DNA of 64,000 nucleotides from Chinchilla lanigera. Its lineage: Eukaryota > Chordata > Mammalia > Rodentia > Chinchillidae. The stretch covers positions 9,292,866 through 9,356,865 of the forward strand of contig NW_004955483.1 in the NCBI RefSeq assembly GCF_000276665.1. The letters are read 5' to 3'. The notes beneath the pieces are model-generated. The model was not told where the DNA came from. It did no database searches and worked only from the letters and a program-made list of their open reading frames with translations. A program made the translations under genes and the position numbers. Position 1 is the first letter of the stretch; each line of letters starts with the position of its first letter. Below are positions 46,061-57,305 of this stretch, piece by piece.

Positions 46061-46412
46061 TGTGTTATCTAGTTTTCCATCACTATTACAAATACCTGCA
46101 ATAGTCAGTTTATAAAGAGAAAGGGTTCACTTTACCTCACAATTTGGGAGGTTTCAGTTCATAGTCAGCTGATCCTGTTGCTTTTGGGTTGAGGGCAAAC
46201 TGGCACATCATGACAAGAGCAAGTGGTAGAGCAAAATGATTTACACCATGGCCAGGATGCAGAAAGAGGGGAAATGACCTCACTTCCTCCACTAGGTCCC
46301 GCCTCCTAAAGGTCCCACCTCCTAAAGGTCCCACCTCCTCCCTGTTGGCACCAAGCTGAGGACCAATCCTCTTAACACAGGCCTTTGGGGCCTTAAGAGC
46401 CAAACTATAGCA
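46061..46412 (-). mobile_element. MaLR-type LTR
   Basis: Antisense order: AATTTGGGAGGTTTCAGTTC, CAGCTGATCCTGTTGCTTTT, a CACCTCC region, then GGCCTTTGGGGCC and an AAACTATAGCA end. It contains a three-unit tandem repeat. The flanking CCCCA/GCCCA could be a decayed target duplication. Confidence 0.8.
46294..46341. repeat. 16-bp tandem repeat, 3 units, inside the LTR
   Basis: Units AGGTCCCGCCTCCTAA, AGGTCCCACCTCCTAA and AGGTCCCACCTCCTCC follow each other without gaps. Confidence 0.95.
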
Positions 46413-47482
46413 GCCCAGTAGGGAATTATCATTTTCTTATCTGTTCACCTGTAACATTTTTACTAAGCCCTCTCTTACTTTAACTTAGTTTTGCAGTTAT
46501 TTCTTGAAAACCAATGCTTCTAACAACATATCCAGGAGGAATTGAACCTGTGTCCTTGAGCGTAGCAAGTGCTTAATGTCTGCTAAATGAAAGAAGGAGT
46601 GGAAAATATGTGCTATTGTAAAAATCAGCTTGTTAGAACGCCCTGTTTTTGCTTAGCAATACCAGAAAATCAAAACTAGCTAAATGGTTTTTTGTTGCAT
46701 CGTCTGAACCAGAATAATTAGCTCCCGTCACTGTGAACATACCCTTTGGAAATGAGTCAGTTAGTTTTAAAGAAATGTTAAATGGTTTTCAAGCTCTGGA
46801 AACAGAAATAAACAGTCAGACCATGACACACAGCCTGAAATGAACTCAGGTTAGCTCTAGGTTCTTGTATCAGACGCACTGCACACTGGATACCTGGGCT
46901 GGTAGCAGGAGGTCAGAACTGTTCTGAGGGCCAGTTGGGTAGGAAGTCTGTACTGTAGAGCGTTTCTTAAACTGCTTTTGATTGAATTTTTTTCAGTAGT
47001 TTCTCTACATGGCATAGGAGCCACACTACCTGCTTCTACTCATCTTTCCTCTGGGAACACAGAAAAGACTATCTTTCTCCTCCGGAAGAATGAAGGCTGA
47101 AGTTTGACTAAGACAAAGTTACAGATTGCCCATGAATTTCAGCCAGTTCTGCCCTCCAGGCTGTCAGGGAACCATGGAACGTGGAAGGTGATAGCCAGGA
47201 AAGACAGGAAGAGGGCAAATAAGCTCTATGGCTTCTTTTGTGGTGATAAATACATCCTCAAGTGAATCCAAAGGGTTCTGCTTGACTGGTGAGGTATAAA
47301 ACAGGAATTTGGCTGTAAGACTCTCAGGAAGAATTAAAATAAAAAGTTTGTTGGAGTCCAGGGTGGGAGCTGGGCCATGTGGCCATCCTGGTGCCGATTT
47401 TGTCTCCTTAGAGCAAGTTCAGCAAAGGGCTGTCCCAGCAACTCACGGAGATGTTTAGCAGGACCTTTTAAACAGGTCTTTT
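46413..47482. other. Unassigned sequence
   Basis: No gene or recognisable repeat between the LTR and the next SINE. Confidence 0.4.
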
Positions 47483-47582
47483 GGGGCTGGGGATTTAGCT
47501 CACCGGCAAAGCGCCTGCCTGGCAAGCGCAAGGTTGTGAGTTCGGTTCCTGGTACCGGAGGAAAAAAAAAAACAAAAAAAAG
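47483..47582 (+). mobile_element. Full-length tRNA-derived SINE, GGTACCGG subfamily
   Basis: The clearest sense copy. Head GGGGCTGGGGATTTAGCTC, core GCGCCTGCCTGGCAAGCGCA, B-box GTGAGTTCGGTTCCTGG, then GGTACCGG and an A-rich tail. Flanked by AACAGGTCTTTT and AGCAGATCTTTT, a duplication matching at 10 of 12 positions. A 154-codon minus ORF over this copy is partly the SINE itself. Confidence 0.95.
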
Positions 47583-47940
47583 CAGATCTTTTGTTCTGTA
47601 TCTGGCAAGGGGCGATGGCGGAAGATCTGACAATTCAGCTAGGTTGAAATAGGCAAAATCACTCTTTTTTCTTGGTATCCTGAGGATAAATCTAAAGGAA
47701 TCTATCCAATTGGTCTGTCTCCAGCTGCATGCAGCAGAGGGCACATTGGAAAAGATGGTGAAGCTGGAATTATTTGCCAGAGAGGCAGCCTCATCCACGG
47801 CGGGGGTTGGGGGTACTAGAATGCACCTGTGTAGCCGAAGTTGAAATCAGTCTCTGGGGATAGTCAGTTTTTGAGGGCTTAATGATTAAATGATTATTAA
47901 TTTTTCCTTAAATATACTTGTATTAAAAAATAACAAAGCT
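47583..47940. other. Unassigned sequence
   Basis: No gene or recognisable repeat. Confidence 0.4.
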
Positions 47941-48124
47941 AGCCAAAGTTGGTAGCACATGTTTTATAATCCCACCACACTGAGAGGTTGAGGCAGGAGG
48001 ACTGCAAGTCAAACCTAGTCTGGGCAATTTAGCAACTTAATGAGATCCTGTCTCCAAATAAATAATAAAAAGGATCGGAGATGTAGCTCAGAGCAAAGTG
48101 AAGTGCCTGGGTTCGATCCTCAAT
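47941..48124 (+). mobile_element. B1-dID composite SINE
   Basis: Sense B1 part (TGAGAGGTTGAGGCAGGAGG, then CTAGTCTGGGCAATTTAGCA) runs through an A-rich linker into a shortened ID part (GATGTAGCTCAGAGCAAAGT, then GGGTTCGATCCTC). Confidence 0.85.
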
Positions 48125-48900
48125 ATATATCTATATGTCTCCCTTATTTCCTTTCCTCAGTCACCCGAATTCTCACCTAGAGAGAAGCACCATTATCATT
48201 TTCTTGTTGTACGCTTGGGGATATTTTATAATTCTATGAACAAAAATATGTGTTTAAAAGAATACAGTGTTTACATCTTATACAATGTTCTGTCCTTTAC
48301 CTCGCTTCATCCTTCTGTATCTTGGAGATCATTTCCCATGAGAACATAGAGAGCAGCTTTATTCATCTATTTATTTTTTTATTTTCTAAGTAGTATTCCG
48401 AAGTAGAGTTTTTCCGTAATATACTCAGTCCCATATTAATGGACTTCTGTTGTTGTTAGATTGAGTCTAATCATTTGCTACTATGAACAGTGTTTCAGTG
48501 GATAACTTTCTATAAATAGCATTTTGTGTGTCAGCAAGGATCTCTGGAGGAGGATTTACTCAAGGGGAATTGTTGGATCAAAAGGAGTGTGCGGTTTTAA
48601 TTTGGGTAAATCTTGCCAAATTGCCCTCTGGCTTGGTACCATGGTGCCCTGCATCCTGCTACCTCTGCACATGCTGCCGGCTTCGCCAGTAGGAGAGGTG
48701 AAAACTCTACTTTCTATGAGTTTTAATCTGTGTTCCTTTGATGACGGTGACGGTTGAATATATTTCCATACGTTTGAGAACCATCTCTATTTTCTTTCCT
48801 GAGGAATGCACATTCATATTCATTGCCCATTTTTCTACTGGGTTTTTGGTCTTCCTGCCAAATGATTTTTTTTTTTTTAGGAGCACATTAGTACTGTTGT
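48125..48900 (-). mobile_element. L1/HAL1-type LINE fragment
   Basis: Order of an old L1M/HAL1 region: CAGTCCCATATTAATGGACT, CTACTATGAACAGTGTTTCA, GGGGAATTGTTGGATCAAAA, then GCCAAATTGCCCTCTGGC and CATTGCCCATTTTTCTACTG. The strand is inferred from neighbouring antisense L1 pieces. Confidence 0.7.
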
Positions 48901-49219
48901 CTTAGGATTTTTAAAATTTTTACCATTTGGCTTTTTATGTTTCTTTCATGCAGGTTTTTTTAATAGGAACACCAAAGCAAACCTTTATTGTAACACGGCC
49001 CATGCTGTCTCACAGTGGGGTTCATACACTGGAATGAGCCTCCCTAGATAAGAACCCAAGAAGTAGCTGAGGGTGCTGCTTCTGGAGCAGTTTTATGCAG
49101 TATTTTTTACAAATTATGTTGTCAGACTTTTTTTGGCTCTTGCATTTTGGCATATTTAGGCCTTCTCCATTCAATAATTATACTTTAAAAAATTATCTCA
49201 TACATTTGGTGAGTACTTC
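48901..49219. other. Probably continued L1, not diagnostic
   Basis: Lies between two L1 fragments; the middle (48960-49090) has no recognisable text. Confidence 0.35.
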
Positions 49220-49555
49220 TGAAATTATGGCTTTATTGAGAGATAACTCATATACCATAAAATTCACTCTTTTAATATGTATGGTTCAGTGGTTTTTAAA
49301 GTATATTCAGCCATCACCACAATCTATTTCAGAATATTTTCATCACCCCCAAAAAGATACCCCATACTCATTAGGTAACCAATCCTTATCTCCTGTACCC
49401 CCAGGGCTTAGTACCCACTCACCTATTTTCATGTCCGTGGGTTTGCCTGTTCTGGATGTTTCATAGAAATGGAACTGTGCACTAGGTAGTCTGACATGAC
49501 TGACTTCTTGTACTCAGTATAATGTTTTCAAGGCTCTTCTTTATATGTATTTTAA
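49220..49555 (-). mobile_element. Antisense L1 3' region fragment
   Basis: ATTGAGAGATAACTCATATA, CAGCCATCACCACAATCTAT, TTTTCATCACCCCCAAAAAG, then ATAATGTTTTCAAGGCTC: the same region of L1 as 42720-43190. Confidence 0.85.
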
Positions 49556-49559
49556 ATTT

Positions 49560-49650
49560 TTATTTTTTGTGGGGAAGGGTGCTGGCAGTCAGACCCAGGG
49601 CCTTACTCATGCTAAGTGTCTGCTCTACCCCTGAGCTTCATACTTGGCTC
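49560..49650 (-). mobile_element. ID-type SINE inserted in L1
   Basis: The plus strand shows CAGACCCAGGGCCTTACTCA, then GTGTCTGCTCTACCCCTGAG, the antisense ID order. It separates two antisense L1 pieces. Confidence 0.85.
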
Positions 49651-49659
49651 CTCTTTCTC

Positions 49660-50640
49660 CTATGTTTAAGTTTCATTTTTTACATTTAAAGTTTTGGCTG
49701 TTGAGGAATTTCTTCTAGTGTAGGACATGAGTTGGGAATGGAACTGTATTTTTTCCAGATGGCCATTCTTTTATTGAAAGTCCCTCTTGCTCCCGCTAAA
49801 ATGCAAGGCCAACTTTATCATCTATAGCATTTCAGTGTGGATTTGGCTTTACTTAGTTTCTCTTGATCTCACTAACTGCTTCTGTGCCAGGGCATCCTGT
49901 TTTACTTTCTGGAGGTTTGTAACTTTTTAAAATATGCTACTCTTTTCTTATTTCTTTTCATTTTATCTTTATGGCTCTTCTTTCTTCATTTTTTCATGTG
50001 AACTTCGGGATTAGCTTTCTGAAGCCAATGAGAATGGCATTTGTGACATTATTTTCAACTTTCAAGCTTAAGACTTATTCTCTTGTTGTTGGGTTCATAT
50101 TCAGAACAAGGTAGACCTTTGCAATTTGGGCATATCTTTCCTCTCTCCATCAGTAGAGTTTGAATTTTTTCTTTATGTAAATCTTCCTTTTCTTCAGTTT
50201 ATCCCTAGACATTTTATATTTTTTGTTGCTTTTAAAAATGGTATATCTTCTTCATGGTTGTCATTGAGGAAGTATATTGAGCAGAACATGTTACTTGTGT
50301 TTGTTTATCCCTATGGAATTCTGAGATAATGGTGTTCAGCTGACTTGCTTAGATTTGTAGTCTTAGTACTGGCAAATAATCACTTTACTACCTCTTTCCC
50401 AATTTTTATATCTCTTCCTTCTTTCCTTTATATACCTAAATTGGCTAACTCCACCAGAATCGTGTTGAATAATAGTGTTCGTGGTGGGCATCCTTATATT
50501 GCACCTAACTTTAAGGGAATCTCCTTATGTTCCCGCATGAACAGTGAGGCTGCCTTTGGGTTGATCATATTTAATATCCATATGTCTCTTATGGGGCTTC
50601 ATAATGAGTAGAGAGAATTTTGGAAATGCTAGATCTGATG
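49660..50640 (-). mobile_element. Antisense L1 ORF2 fragment
   Basis: Order of L1 ORF2 in antisense: TTGAGGAAGTATATTGAGCA region, a CCCAATTTTTATATC segment, then GTTGAATAATAGTGTTCGTG and GTGGGCATCCTTATATTGCA, which mirrors the well-known antisense L1 text. No frame is open. Confidence 0.75.
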
Positions 50641-51784
50641 GAATCATTTGCAGAGAGGTAAAGTATGCTATGGTAGTTCTCCTGCAGCAATAAAATAGTA
50701 ATCTCAGTCTTCTTACTAGCATTGACAGGAGTTTATGAGTGGGAAGTCCGTGCTATCAAGCAAGAAGGCAGCAACTGTATTTTAATCTCATGCTATTTTT
50801 CTTTTGCCAATCAAATGAAAAGACTGAGAAACTATAGGAATATATGGCACCATGGGAGTAAGTAAAGGCTTCTACTAAGGAAGAAAAGGAAGAAAGGAGG
50901 GGAAATGAGATAGAATGGAGAGAGGAAGAGAGAGATAAAAACATGTATCATTTTCTTCGCTGTTGCCAAAAATCAAGCCATGTGATACACTAAAATATTT
51001 CTAGTTTTCCCTTCAAAGTATTATTACCAAAAAATAGCACAAAAATCCAATTGTCAGAATATATGATAAAGTCTCAGAAAAAAGCTTAGAAGAGAATAGT
51101 GAACTATTTTACCATTTGGAAGCAAAGGAGAGTAGTGATAAAGAGTTCCAAATCTTGAGAAATCACTGGAGAGAGAGTGCTCATTGAAACGTGTTTACAT
51201 GTTGATTCTTTTTGATGTGGCTACTTTCTCAATGTTTTGATCTCTTGCAAAGAAAGCTGAACTGCAGAGGTATTTTATGTGCTGACCATGAACCTGATAT
51301 ATCTCTGGTTACTAATTACTGGGACGGACTGTCCCTTGCATTAGCAGAACTAGAAACCAAAACAAAGGCAGTTAACAGGTGAGGCTTTGATGGTCTTGGT
51401 AACATCTGACATACAGAGTTGATGTGTTTTTTAAAGTTAAAAACAAAAAGGAGTTGAAGCTGACTCCATAGATTAATGAAGCTGATAGATGGTGTTTGGA
51501 GCATATTAACAATGGTCTAAATGGCAAGCATGAAGGTGGAGAAAGCTCTGGAAAGCAAAGGACTACAGGGGTATGGCCACCCAGTTAATTCTGGATGCCC
51601 ACACCCCTGGTTTCACCAGCTGGTCTCCTATGGTCTTCCTGTGGGTCTTTTTCAGATTGCAGGCATCCAGGGGCTCTGGGCGAGCATCTTAAGCAAATCT
51701 TCCTGAAGGCTGAGTTTATGTGTAGCAGCAGTGCTAAGGGCTGTGCTGAAGAAAAACAAGTGAAGGGATGGAAGCCAGAAGGCT
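50641..51784. other. Unassigned sequence with a GA-rich tract
   Basis: No gene recognised. 50860-50945 is strongly purine-rich on the plus strand (GGAAGAAAAGGAAGAAAGGA and similar). Confidence 0.4.
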
Positions 51785-51955
51785 CTGACTCTGCCACTGG
51801 CTGTGTCCGTGAATTGGACCAGACCACTGAACTTCCCTGAACTCAGTTTCCCATCTGTTAGTAATGGTTATAATTTGAGATTTTTGCAAGCGTTTATTAG
51901 AGATGTTGTACACAAAATCTTTAGCACAGGGCCTTGTATAGAACAAGCAGATCTT
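51785..51955 (-). mobile_element. MIR SINE
   Basis: Nearly complete antisense MIR order: GACTCTGCCACTGGCTGTGT, CTCAGTTTCCCATCTGTTAG, then CACAGGGCCTTGTATAGAAC. Confidence 0.85.
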
Positions 51956-51959
51956 CATG

Positions 51960-52480
51960 GACCTACCAAGGAGGTATGAGCAGGAGGAAGGAAGAATTTT
52001 CTGATCAAGTGTCCCAGTTCTGTGGAAAAGGAAGGAGCATCACATCAGGGCTGAAGATGAAGGAAGGAATAGGATGGGAAAGACCTGAGAGAGCTGATGC
52101 ATGAGATCAGCTGTGAAGAACAAACAGGCACAGTGCTCTGGGGAAGTGTATCTAAATGGAAAAGGGCAGATTTTCAAAGGCCTGGGCTTCAAGCGGTCTC
52201 TCAAACCCTGGGGACTGTGAGTAATGCAGTGTGGATGGTCCCGGGTGGGGAGTGTGACTTCAAGACAGGAGGGCTTGGCTCATGTGGCATTGAGTAGGGT
52301 CGCGGGCATTGTGTTCTGAGAGTGGTCTGAGGATGCAGAGCCATCAAAGGCCATAAACACAAGAGACATGATAAAATACCCATTCTGGAAGTGCAGTATA
52401 TCCAGGATGGACTTAGAGACTGACTAGTGGGAGGAAATGAGCTCAGACCTGGGTTAATGATTGCTTCCACCTTCCCCATA
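51960..52480. mobile_element. Possible old dispersed repeat, like 20490-21345
   Basis: Purine-rich text with ATGATAAAATACCCATTCTG and CCATCAAAGGCCATAAACAC recalls the same dispersed repeat. The match is loose. Confidence 0.35.
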
Positions 52481-54078
52481 GGTCCTAGCACAGTGTTGAA
52501 TGTGTAGTAGATTTTACAGAAAAACTTACTGATGGATTTGAACAAAAGCTATTGTTTTCCCAGAACCATGTCCTTCATGATTCACTTACCATTAATATAT
52601 TGTTCTAGTGTGAAGTTGATCAACCACCCCCATTATTTTTGACCCTCAATTTAATTAGGTTCAGTTGCTGTTGGTTTTGTGGCATGACCATACCCTAAGC
52701 TGCTTATCATTTTTGGTGTAAACATCTGTGCCAAAATGGATCTTCTTATAAAAGGTGCTAGCCTTGCACATCGTGAAGATGGACACTCATGATGCTGCCT
52801 TGTTCTCCAGTGGTGGCTTATATGCAGAGGGTCCATTCCTCCCTGGTCCAAATGCCTGAGGCCCTGCCTACATTTCTTTTCAAAGTTTCCCATTAAAGAT
52901 TCCCTTGAGCTTCTTAGCTCTCAGGAAGAAGATAGCTATAACAGCTCTTAGCGTCTATTTGTCTTCAAGCAGCAAAAGCTCACACTCTAGTTTAGGAATG
53001 GTGACACATTCCTAGTGTGAATGTCAAACAGGTATGAGACAGTTGTCCCTATCATAGAGGGCCTGAGCAGATAGCAGTTATTCAGAACCAGGCATTCTCT
53101 TTCCAGTACATTTATCGGCTAATATTTGTCTACTATGAGGCAAGCAGGGTGCTGAGTACTAAAATATTAAGGTGCACAGATGACAGTAATCCATATCTAT
53201 AAGACATTACATTACATTTACCATGATACTGTAGACAGACCGCACTATAGTCAGTTAGAGTGCATTGAGGTACTCCATGCGTGGGAAATAAGGAATATGG
53301 TGGAAGCATCAGAGGCCAGACAGGACTACCACAAGGATCCAAAGTTTGCTGAGCAAGAACAGGAGCAAGATGTACCTTTGAGATTACTTTATCTGGGGAT
53401 ACAGTAATGCCATGAGGTAATTTTTAATCTAGGAGGAGAAAATGGAGTATTATAAATGTTTATGTCATCAAACAAGCCTTCAGGTCATATGCTACTTGGA
53501 ACACACGTTTGGCTGTCAACAATTTTCCAAGACTCAAAGCATTGTTTGCTTTCCTGTGTATCCTAGTACTTCCAGTGGCCAAGAACCACACATCCTAGAG
53601 GTCAGTGGCCTGAAAGAAAGTGGAATCTGAGCGGTGTCTGAGGAGATCTAAAAGTGATGGTGTCTATGTCATTACCCACAGGCAGTACTCTGCAGTCCAA
53701 GCCATTTGGCTCTCTGGGACTTTAATGATTTAATATTCTGCCATTTGGAATGCATGGAACAGCTGTAACTTTAGACTGAAGATCCCAGGCTCTGGATCAG
53801 AGTTCAGTGAACACATGAATGGAAGCTAAACAAATGTGTGGAAGCATAGGGTGTCATGAAACTGATTTGGCATGAACCAGAGGCATGAAGGTACCACTGT
53901 CCCCATGAGACACCATTATGATCAGCTCCTCCAGTCCAGGCTATCTAGTAAGCAGCAGTTTTTCCTGTCACAGCCAGGACGTTGGATACAGAGGAAGACT
54001 TATGAAAAGATTATCATTTATAAATTTGGTTAGTGGAGTGCAAACCTTATACTCTTTTAGTTTTTGCTATTGGAAGCC
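52481..54078. other. Unassigned sequence
   Basis: No gene assigned. An 80-codon minus ORF at 52651-52893 could be a pseudogene fragment but matches nothing I know. Confidence 0.35.
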
Positions 54079-54440
54079 GTATCAGTCTATTTTTCATTAC
54101 TATAGTGAAATACCTAGATCTGGGGATTTGTACAGAGAAAAAGGCTATCTGGCTCAAAATTTGAGAAGTTAAAAGTCTAAACAGCAAGGCACTGAGTCTA
54201 GTGAGGGCAGCACTGCCCATGTCACATATTGCAGATGCCGTCGTAATGGCTGGAACAATGCAAACAGACGAGATCACATCTCCAGACAGGAAGTCAGAGA
54301 GCAGGAAGGGGTCAATCTTGTGATCCCTCACTAAGCCCTGTGCATCTCTCAAAGGCCACACCATCTGGCACAAGGTGGAACACTTGGAGGGTGAAACCAT
54401 CCCAGAATCAATGTCCAGGAAAGACAAGAGAAATTTCTCA
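54079..54440 (-). mobile_element. MaLR-type LTR, diverged
   Basis: Antisense order: TCAGTCTATTTTTCATTACT, a GAAATACCTAGATCTGGGG segment, AGTCTAAACAGCAAGGCACT, then AGACAGGAAGTCAGAGAGCA. The 126-codon minus ORF here is a product of this LTR. Confidence 0.7.
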
Positions 54441-55329
54441 AAACATAATGTATGAATGAAGGTGCTACTTTATCTCCTTCCTGTTAAAGTCAGGGTTTTC
54501 ATAACTTTTTAGTTTTGAAGCAGCGGAAGAAAAGTTTAATAACAAAGCAAGTCACTCTTGCTAACAGAGTATCTTGGAGGTTCTTCACCTGCCCTTGGGG
54601 GCCAGGAAATGCCCCACTACACAGCTTCATGAGAATTGAGCGTCAACTTACTTGTTCAAGATTTTAGAGATGAGCATGAGCTGTTTGGAGCTCATGGCGT
54701 GGAATGATTAACACGTTCAGCAGTTTTGAATTTCTTACTCTGTATTTTAATTGTTGTTTCAAGAGGCAGCTTCTCCAGGTACAATGTGGCAGCTTTGAGT
54801 GGCAAGAAAGCCATTCCAGCCTGTCACTAAGTGCACATGTCCTTGGAGAATGCTTCAGCAATCCCTCTGGGGGCTCCTCCTACGCACACCCATCCATGCA
54901 CATGTACAGCTTCTTACAGGTGCACAGATGCATTGTATAGTTTAAGATCCTGGGCACCACCAGAGAGAAGTTACTGACCTAGATTCATTTTTTTTCAATT
55001 CAGAGAGATTGCTCATCTTGCTCTGCCTCTTGACAATGACTTCTCTGTTCTTGTTTATTTTCAGTCTTCATTTTCTCCCAAAGGAAATACAAAACACCCA
55101 AACCTGTAACTTTTGCATTAAATTGCAGACTATTTGATCTGCAAGGAATTGTAGTGGTCTGACACACCTTATCGGAAGGGCCACAACAGGAAGGTCTTGG
55201 AAGGAGAAGTCAGGGAAGGGTTGCGGCTCTGAGAGCCACTACATTTCTGGCAAGAGCATTTCCCAGTTCAGACTTTCAGGTGCATCTCAGGTTTCACAGA
55301 ATTGCCTCCAAGTACTCAGCAAGGCCTTT
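54441..55329. other. Unassigned sequence
   Basis: No gene or recognisable repeat. Confidence 0.4.
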
Positions 55330-55560
55330 GAAATGCCATAATATGGCTTCTACCTGCTTCTCCAGTGTCATCTCCACTGCCACCTCCCCTCACATGCACC
55401 TCCAACCGGAATGATCCCCTGATCATTTGGGGGCAATATATTTGTACCTCTCTTTTCTATAGCTGTTTATTCTTCGAGCGTTATGTCAGATGCTGCTTCT
55501 TTCTGGAAGCCTTCTTTCAGAATTGAGGTTGTGGAAGGCCAAAGGAATGTTGGGGCCTGG
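55330..55560 (-). mobile_element. Possible L2 LINE 3' fragment
   Basis: GCTTCTCCAGTGTCATCTCC, then CTGCCACCTCCCCTCAC and CTTTCTGGAAGCCTTCTTTC resemble antisense L2 3' text. Confidence 0.5.
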
Positions 55561-55864
55561 AGTGAACCAGAAAAGACACTTTCTGCTTTTACCGGTCACA
55601 CGTCTTGTGGACTTTGCCTAGAAATAGCCCTTTATCTGTTCTTAGGGACAAGCGAGGCCAACTGGGCTGGCTTCCCTCACAGTGAAGTACTCCGTTCTGC
55701 AACAGCCATGACAGATACATATGTTGCTTCTTCTGGCACTAAAATATGTAGGAACTTGTCCAATTTCCTTCTTTTTCCCCTTCATTTGTATTACTTTCTT
55801 TTGAGTTGCGTGTGTCTCTAAGGAGGTTGTGTTGAAGGATCCTTTCTGAAAAGCCATGCCACTT

Positions 55865-56000
55865 TTTGAGTTAGGATACAGTCACTCTTACTCTAGCCTG
55901 GCTGTCACCTCATTACTTAGGCAAATTGCATAACTTCTCCTTTCACTTATCGCCTGTCAAACGGAGAGAAGAATAACTTACCTGGTTCTTCACCAGGACA
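55865..56000 (-). mobile_element. MIR SINE
   Basis: Antisense MIR order: CTCTAGCCTGGCTGTCACCT, GGCAAATTGCATAACTTCTC, a GTCAAACGG segment, then AATAACTTACCTGG. Confidence 0.7.
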
Positions 56001-56880
56001 ACTAAAACCTAAACTTGAGAATTTTTCAAAACTATTTTGAGATGTAGACTGTAAACCAAGTGATCTATTATTGATTTCTACCATATTGCTTTAAAATATT
56101 ACTACTACATTGCTAATTACTACCATTTTCGAAAGAAAAAAACCTTTCAATATTTCTTGATAATCAAACACATATCATCTCATATTACATGCTGTAAAAA
56201 ATTTCGACCTTGACATCCAAAGAGATGGTCCATTTTCTGGCTCTGAGTTACTAGCTAGGTGTGCACGGCTGATTTACTCAACCTTTTTCACCTTGGGTTT
56301 CCTATTGAAAATTCCTATTTTCCTAATCATTGGTGAATGATTATATTCTGCAGTTATAATGCTTGGAAAGAACTTTTAATACTACACAAGAGCACATATA
56401 AGAATAACTTTCATAGTTTCTCATGTGGCTTAATAATTATGGCAGCCATAGAAAGAGGCTAAGATGTATTTTGATTCCCTTTTCTTAGTGTTTTGATTCT
56501 CTTATCTTGGCTTACCTGATGTTTATGAAGGGAAGAACAAAGATGGGCTGAATGTGTAGCAGATGTACAGTTGGCAAAAGCTTGGGGTTGGCAGGGGCCA
56601 TGGTGACATGGAGATTGTGTGGTAGGCATGTGGCCCAAGCTGAGAATGGGTACAGGAGGGAAACAGTGTAAATAACTGGGCCTTAATATCATGACAAAGC
56701 CAAGTCACAGTTGGCTGAGGTGTATCCTTAGGCGTTGCATATCTGTTTTTGAGCATTTCCTCAGAGCTGTGGTGGACGTCCTACAGGATTGGAGGCATGT
56801 TCTGTGGGACAAGACAACCTCTGTGGGAGCTGGCTTGGCTTTCCTCACTTACCATTCCTCCGTTGGGTGAGGATGAGGCA
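56001..56880. other. Unassigned sequence
   Basis: AT-rich to about 56450, then mixed. No gene or recognisable repeat. Confidence 0.4.
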
Positions 56881-56883
56881 AGG

Positions 56884-57305
56884 TTATGCAGTGAATTATA
56901 TCCCTCAGAAAGAAGTGGGAGTCCTAACACCTTATACCTAAGTGTGTGGCCTTATTTGGAAATATTTTTTGCACAGGTTAAGATAAGGTCATTGGAGTAG
57001 CCTCTAAATCCAATGTGACCAGCGTCCTTGTAAAGGGGGAAATTTAGACACAAAGACAGAGATACAAGGAAATTTTTATGTGAAGACCACAAAGAATCTG
57101 ACAAAGGAATGCCAAACAATGGCGGCCAGAAAACCACCAGAAACTAAGGAGAGGCGGGGAACGGATTCTCCCTCCCAGCTATCCAAAGGAGCCAGCACCG
57201 CTAACACCTCATCGTGGACCTCCAGAGGGTGAGACAGTACATGTCTGTTGTTGAGGCCCCCGGGTTGTGGTACTTGGTTGTGGCTGCCCTTGGAAGCTAA
57301 CACAG
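56884..57305 (+). mobile_element. MLT1-type LTR (MaLR)
   Basis: Sense order of an MLT1 LTR: GCAGTGAATTATATCCCTCA, TGGCCTTATTTGGAAATATT, GATAAGGTCATTGGAGTAGC, CCAGCGTCCTTGTAAAGGGG, then GTCTGTTGTTGAGGCCCCCG and GTGGCTGCCCTTGGAAGCTA. No internal region. Confidence 0.8.

Noticed and set aside
46294..46341. CRISPR-like repeat
   Set aside because: Tandem units have no spacers and lie inside an LTR in a mammalian genome.
47483..47582. tRNA gene
   Set aside because: A- and B-box-like sequence and tRNA resemblance, but with an A-tail, a target-site duplication and many copies in the window. It is a tRNA-derived SINE, not a tRNA gene.
47334..47798. Longest ORF in the window (154 codons, minus strand)
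   Set aside because: Its middle is the reverse complement of the SINE at 47483-47582, and the rest shows no domain. Chance frame.
49095..49466. 123-codon plus-strand ORF
   Set aside because: Lies on antisense L1 3' sequence, a non-coding orientation.
54047..54427. 126-codon minus-strand ORF
   Set aside because: Falls entirely on a diverged MaLR-type LTR, which does not encode protein.
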